DNA of 64,000 nucleotides from Tetragonia tetragonoides (Eukaryota; Streptophyta; Magnoliopsida; Caryophyllales; Aizoaceae): contig CM076142.1 in the NCBI GenBank assembly GCA_038025085.1, forward strand, positions 8,964,501-9,028,500. Direction: 5' to 3'. The notes below the pieces were generated by a model that saw only the letters and a program-made list of their open reading frames with translations, was not told where the DNA came from and made no database searches. This document shows positions 54,236 to 64,000 of this stretch, in pieces; the first letter of the stretch is position 1; each line of letters starts with the position of its first letter. Both the position numbers and the translations under genes were made by a program.

Positions 54236-54330
54236 TCCAAAATACTTTCACGATGACAATGAAGATGAAACTGTAAAATTTTCCACACCCTTGAAAAAAT
54301 ACAAACAGAAATTCAAGAAGTTGAGTCGAG
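54236..54330 (-). pseudogene. F-box/LRR gene relic
   Basis: AAAATACTTTCACGATGACA followed by ATGAAGATGAAACTGTAAAA aligns with 29638-29720 in exon 1 of the F-box gene, same strand. Only about 95 bp remain and stops are present. Confidence 0.6.
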
Positions 54331-54471
54331 GGTGTGAAACCAGAAATTGAGAGTCGCCAGTAATCACAGAATTTCAGTGGGGAGGGTTAGGAAAGAATTT
54401 AGTGTTGTATTCATGGCATTATTTCATATGTGTATTAGGTTGTCTCGCCTATAATTTTGTTGTTAATGACA

Positions 54472-54650
54472 GGTTATATCCAGCCCAGCAGTGTTCTGGT
54501 CTGTCTTTTTGTTTCATGGCATGCTTGCTTATACCCAGCCCAGCGGTGTTCTAGTTGTCATTTTGTTGTTCATGGCATGGTTATACCTAGCCCAGCAGTG
54601 TTCTGGTTGTCTTTTTGTTGTTCATTTATATCCAGCCCAGCAAGTGTGTA
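54472..54650. repeat. Minisatellite, unit about 55 bp, 3.3 copies
   Basis: The phrase TATA(T/C)C(C/T)AGCCCAGCAGTGTTCT, then GTCTTTTTGTTGTTCATGG, repeats with starts near 54474, 54530, 54582 and 54628. Confidence 0.85.
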
Positions 54651-54695
54651 CCTATTTCAAATATACCTTGAGGTATTAGAGTTTATGGAGATTGC

Positions 54696-54756
54696 AATGA
54701 GAGTTAAAATCAATGGCTCAAAAAAGTACCTTGCAAGCTGCAACCAATCAAGTGAC
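54696..54756. repeat. Inverted repeat, left arm
   Basis: AATGAGAGTTAAAATCAATG onward to CCAATCAAGTGAC is matched in inverted orientation by 55057-55116 with few mismatches (spacer about 300 bp). No terminal features of a known element are evident. Confidence 0.85.
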
Positions 54757-55116
54757 TCTCTTGTTGAATGTGAAGGAACTATTTGAGGTATTAGAGTTTA
54801 TGGAGATTGCAATGGTATGGAAGACATCTGTTGAAGGTTGTGGTCTGCTGTTTTGACAAACTGCTTAAACAATCGTCGATTAGTACATATGACGTGTTAG
54901 AATATATCTAGGGAAAATCTGAGTTAGATGTGTAGTTTCTTGATTGTGCTTCTTGATGAGCATGTTTGCAGAGCATGAATTTGTCTTCAGATTCTTATCA
55001 TTTTAGGACATAGTCTTTTGAATGCTTTGCTCGATCGAGTCCTTGATTCCAGGAGGGTCACTTGATTGGTTGCAGCTTGCAGGGTACTTTTTTGAGCCAT
55101 TGATGTTAACTCTCAT

Positions 55117-55785
55117 TACTTTTGCATATGTCATGTAGAATGTGAAACTCGAGCCATTATGAGTGTCATGGCTGAATGGGTATTGTAGTTCACATTATTT
55201 TCAGCTGAACTTACTACTTCTATTTTCATTTTCCCATGTCATATGTCAAGATATCTTCTCCCTTTATGCAAAAGGCCAATGCTTAATGGATGCACATGAG
55301 AGTACAAAACAACAGTAAAGTATTTTTGAGGCTTACTTAACCACCTAATCCCGTGAACTCTTAGCTATTTTCCACTTTACTCTGAAGTATTTGTTCTCTT
55401 TTGTAACAAGTAACTATCAAGATGAGCCATGTAGGATAGACATTGATCCTAGAAATTTATACATTAATTTTTTGTTAAGACTATGACACTGATAGTGGTG
55501 GTGAATAAATAATCATGGTGTTGTATATGCAATTTTATGGAGCTTTGGCTTGCATCAAAACCGGTTTATCTGGTATCTACACATAGGAGACTAATTTTGA
55601 GCCCCTGCGATGCACGACTTATAAAAAAAGAGTTTAAGATATACTAGTAATTATGGAGTTTAATCTCGTAGTGTTGGGTTCAAGAATCCATATTTGAATA
55701 TTTGGTGGCCCAACTTATAATTGTAAATCTAGCTTCACAGTCACTGTAATACAATTTAGAGGCTGCTGCTTTCCTACATCCCTTT
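55117..55785. other. Intergenic DNA upstream of GDSL copy 2
   Basis: I recognise no gene. GDSL-block homology with 42625 onward begins near 55787. Confidence 0.5.
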
Positions 55786-56964
55786 TCATATATCTATCTT
55801 AGTATCTTTCCAACTATTTTCTTTTGAATATGGTAAGATTTTAACAAGTTATGAACGTAATCAAGATCATATTTGTATATATTCCTAAATCAGACCATAA
55901 CCAAAACCAAAATCGAATATTTACAATTTTTTTAAGGAAGGCTAAAATGTAATCAATATCTTTATATTCCTAAAAAATCAAATCACAAAAACACAATTTT
56001 AACCATTTATAAGCAAACCATTACTCTTTGGGTGCTTAAAGGCTTTCGCATGGCTTGGCAACGATCATACTGTTCAGTAATGGAGGCCATCTTTTTTCTA
56101 TCTTTTCTCTTAATATTTCTTTCCTGTTACAATGCTATTGCAGAAACACCTTCATTTGATGCCATATACCAATTTGGTGACTCCATATCCGATACCGGGA
56201 GCTCATTACTTGAATATCCCTCCGGATCTTGTGGTAAACCTCCTTACGGAGAAACTTTCTTCCATCATCCTACCGGTCGTTGCTCAGACGGTCTTTTTAT
56301 GGTTGATTATTTTGGTAAGACATCGTTAAAATTTCTCTTAATCTTAATTTAATTAATAACATTCAAGATTTAACAAGCCACGTACTGTTGTATAAAAAAT
56401 AAGCTACTTTTGAAGATTTTATTGAGTGTCAATCTATAGCACTGCATAAGTAATGTTACCGTAACACATGATAAGATTTTCGTACTATGCCGTCATCATA
56501 ATTAAGCATACACTATACTCGTACAATATTTTTGTTACCAACTTTAGGCTGCTTGAAATCGTTGAGAAGTTGATTTACTATAATTTATTTTTCATTAGAA
56601 TTTGATATTATTGCTACAATTTACTGTGAACTAATCACAATTTTCCTTTTTTTTTTGTCTCGTTGCAAAACAAACAAAATCACAGCCCAGGCGTTTAATC
56701 TACCATTGCTTAGTCCTTATTTGGACAAAAGGTGGTAACTTCAGTCATGGAGTAAATTTTGCTGTGGCAGGGGCAACTGCACTCAACGTCTCCACCTTAG
56801 CAGGCAAAAATATTTCTGCTGTGGTTAAAAGTACTCTCTTGGTGCAACTTGATTGGTTTAAGTCTCACCTCAACACCATATGCAAAACTCCATCAGGTAA
56901 TGAATAATTCCAACTATATGTACTTTTTTTCTAATTTGCACTACTTAAATTAGTTATTGAGTTT

Positions 56965-57144
56965 ACAATAGGTTGGTGTGAGTGGTTCGACACTCTCATC
57001 CGTTAAGCAAGGTCGAGGGTTCGAATCTTGTGAAAGTAGAAATTACTTAGTGAGAGCACTTTACCCCTTCGTGGGCCTAGTGCGCACAGAATTAGCTTTC
57101 ACCCAAAGGGTTTGGTGAACTTATGATCAAACCAAAACAAAAAA
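56965..57144 (+). mobile_element. tRNA-derived SINE in intron 2 of GDSL copy 2
   Basis: Head GGTTGGTGTGAGTGGTTCGA, box B GAGGGTTCGAATCTT and an A-rich tail. A 14-bp target duplication TAGTTATTGAGTTT flanks it (56951-56964 and 57145-57158). Confidence 0.9.
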
Positions 57145-57188
57145 TAGTTATTGAGTTTTAAGCGCTATATCTATAATATTTTTCCTTA

Positions 57189-57743
57189 GGCTCTGTTTGG
57201 TTGGGCGAAAAATTATTTTCAATTGAAAAGTATTTTCAGTGTAAAATGTATTTCCGTTCACATTTTCCGTTGTTTGGTTATACAACGGAAAACAATTTTC
57301 CAAAAAAATTATTTTTTTATAAAAAATAAAATCTACTAACATAGTTGCGTTGATCTCGAAAAATTAGGTGGATTCAAAAAAAAATCACCTCAAACGCATA
57401 TCGGAGTAAAAAGTTATACTTATGTGAAGAAAAAAAACAATATCGAGAAAGTGGCCCGAAAGTTCGCCCGAGGCCCAATCAAGTCGGGTGCGAGTTTGTT
57501 TTTATGACCCGAAGTCCCGACAACCAAACCCGATGATCAAGTCCATTATTAGTGCTCTGAGGACAGTGTCCCACCAACGGAAAATCGTTTTCCCTTCATT
57601 TTGAAGGGAAAACATTTACACTTACATAGATGAAAATTGCTTTTCCCCATGAAAACCATTTTCCTTCTCATTGTAAACCAAACAACAGAAAATGGGAAAA
57701 CAGTTTTTCAAGAAAACTGTTTTCACCCTAACCAAACGGGGCC
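57189..57743. mobile_element. PIF/Harbinger-like MITE, 555 bp, in GDSL copy 2
   Basis: TIRs are GGCTCTGTTTGGTTGGGCG and CTAACCAAACGGGGCC, with TTA duplicated (57186-57188 and 57744-57746). GDSL copy 1 reads TTTTTCCTTAATCTTG at the same place, an exact empty site. Same family as 24800-25280. Confidence 0.95.
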
Positions 57744-59202
57744 TTAATCTTGATACTAATTTCAATGCCAGATTGCAAGCAAAAGCTAGAAAAGTCTCTC
57801 TTTCTAATGGGAGAAATTGGAGGTAATGATTACAATGCTGCAGCATTTCAAGGCAAAACTATGGACGACCTCCATAATTTGGTACCTGATGTTGTTCAAG
57901 TCATTGCAAACACTGTACAGGGGAGTGGTTTTCATTTTTCAATGTTTGTGACTTTTCCGAGATTTTTTTTTCAGTAAGGAATAAGTCATTGATTGAAACT
58001 TATTACTCTCCAGTAGAGTTGTATTTTGATTAAGTATTTCGTTCGATTTTGATATGTTTTGTAAGTTCGAGATCTTTTGATATATATCGAATATAGATGT
58101 TCATATGGAGTAGTACTGCTTAGTATATATGTAGATACTAGTGTAGTTTATGTAATTGGTGATGTTGATTTGGTGCAGGAAGTGATTAATCTTGGTGCTA
58201 AACGGATTTTAGTGCCCGGAAATTTTCCTGTTGGCTGCATGACAGTTTACCTTGCTGCATTCAAATCTAACGATTCGACGTTATATGATGAACTCAAGTG
58301 CCTAAAGAGTTGGAATGACTTTGCAGCATTCCATAATGATCATCTTCAAAATGCTATTAAAGACCTTCAAACAAAGAACACTGATGTTGCCATAGTCTAT
58401 GGTGATTACTTCTCTTCATTAACAACAATTCTGAAGGACGCTCCTTCACTTGGTTAGTAGGCTCTTTGTCCCATAAAAACCTTAACATTTGCTTTTTCAC
58501 GCAATTCATATATGAACTTTAAATCAATCAGGTTTTATGTTGGTGCCTAGCTTAATTATGGAATGGTTACATTCTTTGTGGTAGGGTTTGACAAAGATGG
58601 AATGCACAAGGCATGTTGTGGTGCCGGCGGTGGTGATTATAATTTTGATTCGGCTCGGCGTTGTGGGTCGGGTGGAGCCTCAGTTTGTCCTGAACCTGGC
58701 AAGCGAGTGAGTTGGGATGGTATTCATTTGACAGAACATACATATCAACTTATGGCAGAAGGGTTGTTGAAAGATATAACTCCAACTATGCAACACATTC
58801 CTTGAAAATTTTCGACCATTGTTCAATTCGGTTTTATACCACAAATTACATTTACATAACTAATACAGTAATAGACTAATAGTTGTTGATTTAAGGTTTA
58901 TGTGTTACTGCAATTTGTGATTCGTGCACATCACATTTTCAACTATATTCAGGCAAACATTACAGTGATATGATCAGCTTAAAATGGCGAAATTTTTTGC
59001 TCATTTATAATTTAAGCTGCTCCTAAATATTTGAGTTTTTATTTTCAGTCTTTCCTAGTTACCACCTAGCCGCTCTCCAACTATCATTGTTTCTCTAGGA
59101 AAATTTTTGCAACATGGAAAATTGAAGCTATACACGTACATTTTTCCTCGAGGTTTCATTCAATCAGAAACTGTAGACTGTATCAAGCTTGAAAGTCGCA
59201 GA

Positions 59203-62200
59203 TTACTTTGCCGCAGCACACGGTAAAACCCAATCCACTAGATGAGATCTCTGTCTTTGATGCTTCATTTGCCAAGCCTGCCACAACAATAATTCCAACT
59301 TAGCCAGTTAGCTTATCAGTCGCGTTGACTAGATGTTGTGGTGTTACAAATGCTTGACAATTATTTTCAGCAGAATTCGACTTTCTTATGTAGTTCTACT
59401 CAGTGAATGTGCTATAAGCAACGGAGTAAAACGTTTTACCTTCTTCATCGGAAAGGGTGACGTTCCCCAGCAATGTGACTTGGATTCTTCTGATTTTCTG
59501 CAAGACGTACAAGCAGGCTTTATTTTCAGGAATAAGTCAATACATGCGTATTTTTTTCATTCACAAATGCAATAGAGCTGCCTGCCTGGGCAATAATACA
59601 TGCAAGCATAGAACATTGCCTTAAAATAGGATAGACAACTCACCCATCTTCGTGTTGTAACATATCACTGTTGTTGCAGCCGTTGCTTAAGATGTAAGGA
59701 TAGTCCGTGCAGACATATGTGTCAAATGATGCTTCCCTATTGTTGTCTTTTGGCTGGACCTTTAGGCAGACCACCTCAGAAGTCTCTGATGAAGCCAACT
59801 TCTTATTAAGCTTCATTGTCTTGGGAAAACAATTAGGCTGAATCTCCTCTTCTTGAACGGTAAAAATGTTACACGCTTTATCCTTGGTAGAATCGATCAT
59901 CAGACCTCGCTCACTTCCATCTTGTGAAACTCTGTGAGGAGTTGATGCTCCGGACCTTGCAGTACTTAGTGCATTTCCGTCACTATTTCTTAGTGTGCTA
60001 ACCATTCTACGGCTACATGTACGAGAGATCTGGGACCCACATGATGAACAAGTATCAACCTGCCTGTCCCCTATCATAGCTCTGTCAGAAGTGAAATTAG
60101 AGGCATCTGATAACCGTTCACTTCCACTTTCTGTCCCTGTTTGCGTTTTGTGTATTCTACGGGAACAACTAAACAAACTGAAAGAAGCTCTCTTTGCTTT
60201 GGAACAACTAGGAGCAAGATTGATCCTGATTTCCACATTACATCCCAGAACTGATTGAAGTGAGCTTGCAATTGACTTCCAGGATTTTTCAGCCTTTGAT
60301 GCATAGTCAGAATGATCAAATTGCAGTTCTGCCACTGCCAAATCTGCTGCACGATAACAAGTCAATCATACACCATGGATTGGAAAGAGGTATCTCATTT
60401 GAATTTGCATTTCTTTTTCTATTATGACAGACACAGTGAGACACTATCCCAAATCTTATGAGTTGAAAGCATGTATGACTGACATTGGGATTAACGGAAA
60501 AGTTCTGCCTTCTATATCAAATGATTGTATAGATAACAAAGCATGCGATTACGGAATAACAGAAAAAGGATGGAGTACAGTTGTCTCATTCGATGTCTGG
60601 AAATTTACATCCCAAAAAACAGATCTCAAGTTCAGAAAGACCCAGGGGTACATAAACAGCGCTTTGTTAATGCAACTTAAGGCCCTAAGCCTCCGAGTGT
60701 AACCAAGACGGGAAACATTTTGATAGAGAACAAAAATTTAAAATCTACTAAAGAAAATGGTATTATTGACAGTAATGTAAGAATCAGAGGTTTCACAACA
60801 ATGCACAGATACCAAGTAAAGCATCACTTTTTATCATTTTGGCATCATGAATTTCAATTAACAAACGAGTAGACAAGCTTGTGAATTGTGAAATCTTGAA
60901 CTTGCATACTGGGAACTACCAAAAGGAAGACTGCTGAAAAAGGAGGTATTGAGTAAAATACAAAAGCACATCAAGCATAAGGACTATGGTGGCAGACTAC
61001 TACTACTACAACCACCACCCAGGATGTATGAGGGCGAGGTATGGGGAGGTCCATATGTAGATTATGTACACAGCCTTACACCAAGCTAGTTGATTAGTAA
61101 TAATTTAAGGAGAACCAAAGGTTAGAGAGGTGCTTACAAAGACAACGAATAATTTTAAGGAGAACCAAAAAGCAGCCACGTTCAGAAGATGACTATTAGG
61201 CAATAGCATTCTCAATACGTGACTGACACTAACGGGAACATTTGAATGTAAAATAACATTCCTCATCCCAATCAAGAACATTCCCAAGACAGATTGGAAC
61301 AAGTTGATCAAGTATTTAGCAACTCCTGATTTTGCTTTTGAACAGAATGGCCACAACTCCCACTAACAAAATTGTCAATTAATCTACTGGCTAACTGGTT
61401 CATTTTGCAACAAAATGAGGAGTTATTTTGTATTCTAGGAGAAACTAATTGTCAATCAAGTGGACATAAACAAATAAGAAAATTAGGACATGTACTAAAG
61501 GCGGGAATCTATTACCCTGCAGAATTGCCAGAAAAAAAAGAAGCTTAAGCAAATCAGGTCATGAATGGATGGAATGAGTAGAATGCAAAGTCACATAGTT
61601 GCAGAAAGATCTTCAAATACAGTACAACTTCAGAAATAGTTTTAGTAATTAAGAGGATGCAAGTACCTTTCTTCATCCATACTGAAGAGAGCTTCCCTCG
61701 TTTCCGTAGGAAGTTCTTAAGCGAATTTGACTGGCATATTCCAGTGGCTCTGATCCATATCAATTCAAGAGTTCCTCCACATTCTCCTTGCACAACGATT
61801 TTACTCGATTCAACATCAGCACAATCATATGTTACCAGATGCTTCGATCTTTCACCAGGTGATGATGTACTGCAACACTCACCATCTGTAGCAGAACAAA
61901 ATGATCAATGTCAAAATGACGTACCTCAATGATTTAGCACACATATGACTCCAGCCTACTGATGAAACTGGTTTATCACAAGGAGAAATACAACCAACCT
62001 TCTGAATTTGAATTTGCGGTTCTAACAGACAACCTTGACTCATTTGGATCTGAAAAGGAAGAATCCATAGAGTTCATTTGCAACAAAGCTACCGTAAGCC
62101 ATGTAGTTTGATTTTTGGACACCCTGAGCTGTTTCTCACTCTCTGAAAGTATCTTCAATGCATGACGAAGCTTCTGCAGATCTGTCTCAGCTGTAAGACA

Positions 62201-64000
62201 ATATCATTTGAACATTTGTCAAGAAACAAAAAGTAAGCTTATAACAAGAATGCTGTAGCATTAGAAGAATGTGTCTAACAAAGCGCGACTAGTTCCATAA
62301 ACATATCTCATACTTGATCCTAACAATTGAACAATACTAAGGGGGCGTTTGGTTCATTATTGGTAAAGGGAAAGGAATCAACAAAGGGAAACAAGGGTAA
62401 AGGAAAGGAATGAGCTTCATTACCCTTTTTGTTTGGTTCACTCTAGAAAGGGAATACTTTTTCTCAATTCTCTTTGTTATTGTTTGGTTCATTGGTAGGG
62501 AATATATCACTTTTTCATTATTTTTTTCTTTTTGAATAAAATTCTTACTACTATTGTCAAAATATGTGATTATATATATAAAACTATGCACTGTGATGTA
62601 GCTAAATATGACAAAAATATAAAAGAAGTTAAAAAAAAAAAAGCACAAAAAAGTATAAAGGCCAAAATAAAAAAAAAATTAAATAAAAAGAAAGAAAGTT
62701 GAAATAAGAGGCGTCCAAAATGAGATCAGAGAAGTGCTTTTTTTTTTTTTTTTTTTGAAGAACAGAGAAGTGCATCTGTCATCTATGCCTATTACTTTTT
62801 CTCTCTCCTCTTCTTCTTTCTCTCACTCCTGTAGAACAAAAATTCTAACCATTTTTCATCATCTCTCTTTCTCTCTCCCCTCTCTCTGTTCAAAAATGGC
62901 AAGATTAATCAGAAATTTAGAATTGAAGAAGTACAAAACACATCCAGATCAGTGCAAGGGGGGAGAGTTGGACAGAGACTGATGAGGGAATCCAAAACCC
63001 AAGGGGGGAGGGGGTAATGAGGATGACCCAAAAGTGGGTAAAAGGAAAACTGAAATTGGGGAATGGGATGGGCGTGTTTTCAGACCAAACATCCACAAAG
63101 GGAATTGAGGTTCCTCATTCCCTTTCCCTTTCCAAATTACCCCTAAACAAACGCCCCCTAAGTGTGTATACTTGTTCATTACGTTGGATGGCCTTCAGCT
63201 AAAGAGTACTACTAGTGTTCACGAATAGTGACAAAGTAAGATTGGGCTACTACATAGTACCTACAGTTTATACTTTGGCAAATAGATTTTATTCCCCGCC
63301 AGATTACTTTGGTAATATTAATTGTAGAACATGCATTGTTGCTCTGTAGGTTATTTGATATAGCTAATTGATTTCAAGGTGATCCTCAGATACCTGTCAC
63401 ACGAAACACATTGATTTTCTGTTAATTTGACATTTAGAATTCTCTGATCATTGTCTGGAGACATTATTACAATGAGGTGGCGGTCAGAAATATGAGAACA
63501 CTGCTATGGCAGCCAATCATAATGCTGTTTTTAAAAAAAATTAGATGGAACAGTTTGTTTCAGTAGCAGAAGTTGTAAACAAGTCCTCGTTATCTATTAA
63601 TATTGATAGTCTACATAGATTGCAAATAATAAGCTAAATAAACCCACCATTTTGAAAAACACAAAGTGCTCAAGCCCATATAACCAAAACAGGATAAATA
63701 TGAGGGCTAATGGTTCATAATAGGTTCGAAGTGGTTCTCATCCAACATGTGAATAAACAAGGCTCGTGAACAAATTTACTAGCTTCACCGAGTTAGGGGA
63801 ATGACTTAGAAAGTTAGAGGCAAGCAAAGAGTCAGCACACCCATATGCCAATAGTCAACATGCCACAGAAGATATATCGTATTCCAAGAAACTACCAAAA
63901 CAACCAACAAGCATAGATGGATCATCTAACTTACAAGCATGTCTTCTCAAGAAATTCCTCCTCAGTTCAGAATCTTCTTCCTGGCATTTCCCAGCAAGAA
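59203..64000 (-). CDS. STICHEL-family protein, C-terminal part (5' end beyond window)
   Basis: STICHEL proteins resemble the gamma/tau subunit of bacterial DNA polymerase III and control trichome branching in Arabidopsis (family knowledge). Minus-strand exons: 64000-63935 (partial), 62190-61999, 61885-61667, 60343-59644, 59497-59440 and 59277-59203, all GT-AG and phase-consistent, giving 435 residues to the stop TAA. Recognisable blocks in order: LRRNFLRRHA; LQKLRHALKILSESEKQLRV then TTWLTVALLQ; LELIWIRATGICQSNSLKNF then LRKRGKLSSV; KAEKSWKSIASSLQSVLGCN; SHCWGTSPFPMKKAW; and the tail RQRSHLVDWVLPCAAAK. The AAA-type ATPase part lies off the right edge. The 1.74-kb intron 62191-63934 carries a MITE. 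Which STICHEL paralog it is cannot be told from this part. Confidence 0.9.
62341..63158. mobile_element. PIF/Harbinger-like element in a STICHEL intron, 818 bp
   Basis: TIRs are GGGGGCGTTTGGTT and GTTTGTTTAGGGG-type inverse (right end CAAACGCCCCC). The 3-bp target TAA is duplicated exactly (62338-62340 and 63159-63161). Subterminal repeats of GGGAAAGGAAT occur at both ends. No transposase frame. Confidence 0.93.

Larger units (their letters stand above)
56050..58805 (+). pseudogene. GDSL esterase/lipase copy 2, frameshifted and donor-defective
   Basis: Same five-exon plan as 42884-44789: 56050-56314, 56686-56896, 57772-57920, 58179-58452 and 58585-58805. Exon 2 has 211 nt instead of 210: GACAAAAGG at 56724-56732 has four A where copy 1 has three, which leads to TGGTAA and a stop within three codons. 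The exon 3 donor reads CAG|GG at 57921-57922 where copy 1 has AAG|GT. Catalytic blocks [17 protein letters not shown] and WDGIHLTEH are still intact, so decay is recent. Intron 2 carries a complete SINE and a MITE. If the extra A is an assembly error, the lost donor would still disturb splicing. Confidence 0.88.

Noticed and set aside
59440..59497. Apparent frameshift before the last STICHEL exon
   Set aside because: On re-reading, the minus strand has TCACCCTTTCCG (three T); the exon is in phase and joins cleanly to the final exon.
60424..60702. 92-codon forward ORF
   Set aside because: It lies in a STICHEL intron on the opposite strand and has no recognisable features.

Overview
The window is nuclear DNA of a flowering plant, almost certainly a eudicot. 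It has AT-rich intergenic DNA, GT-AG introns, plant-specific gene families (DUF247/UPF0481, GDSL esterase/lipase, F-box/LRR/FBD, STICHEL) and many plant transposons. The species cannot be fixed from the sequence alone.

Layout. 1-12450: no host gene; nested long-terminal-inverted-repeat (probably Mutator-like) elements carrying LINE relics, short-motif arrays and two inverted pairs of tRNA-like sequences. 12450-14850: microsatellite and TIR elements. 14869-22307 (+): UFSP2, a Ufm1-specific protease gene in 12 exons, with SINEs and a long TA tract in its introns. 22310-25800: intergenic DNA with MITEs and SINEs. 25986-27566 (+): intact single-exon DUF247 gene. 28454-30297 (-): F-box/LRR/FBD gene. 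32886-34190: a broken DUF247 copy split by three MITEs. 36288-42164: a Stowaway-like MITE split by a 5.6-kb non-autonomous LTR element (LARD) that has no large ORF but holds an array of short hairpins sharing a loop core. 42884-44789 (+): intact GDSL esterase/lipase gene, followed by a truncated DUF247 copy. 46500-55800: TIR elements, a 2.6-kb solo LTR, MITEs, minisatellites and an F-box relic. 56050-58805 (+): a second, damaged GDSL copy. 59203-64000 (-): the 3' part of a STICHEL-family gene that runs off the right edge.

The genes do not form a pathway. UFSP2 (UFMylation) and STICHEL (trichome branching) look like conserved single genes. GDSL, DUF247 and F-box genes belong to expanding families, and here they occur as local duplicates, fragments and relics. 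The duplicates are useful: the undamaged copies act as empty sites that date and delimit MITE and SINE insertions.

The observations most worth following are: (1) the LARD hairpin array (38052-41146), where stems differ but the loop core CCTGAAGT recurs; (2) tRNA-like inverted pairs in neighbouring Mutator-like elements, with compensatory stem changes but no normal anticodon loop; (3) reading-frame breaks in UFSP2, the F-box gene and GDSL copy 2, each of which could be real decay or an assembly indel.
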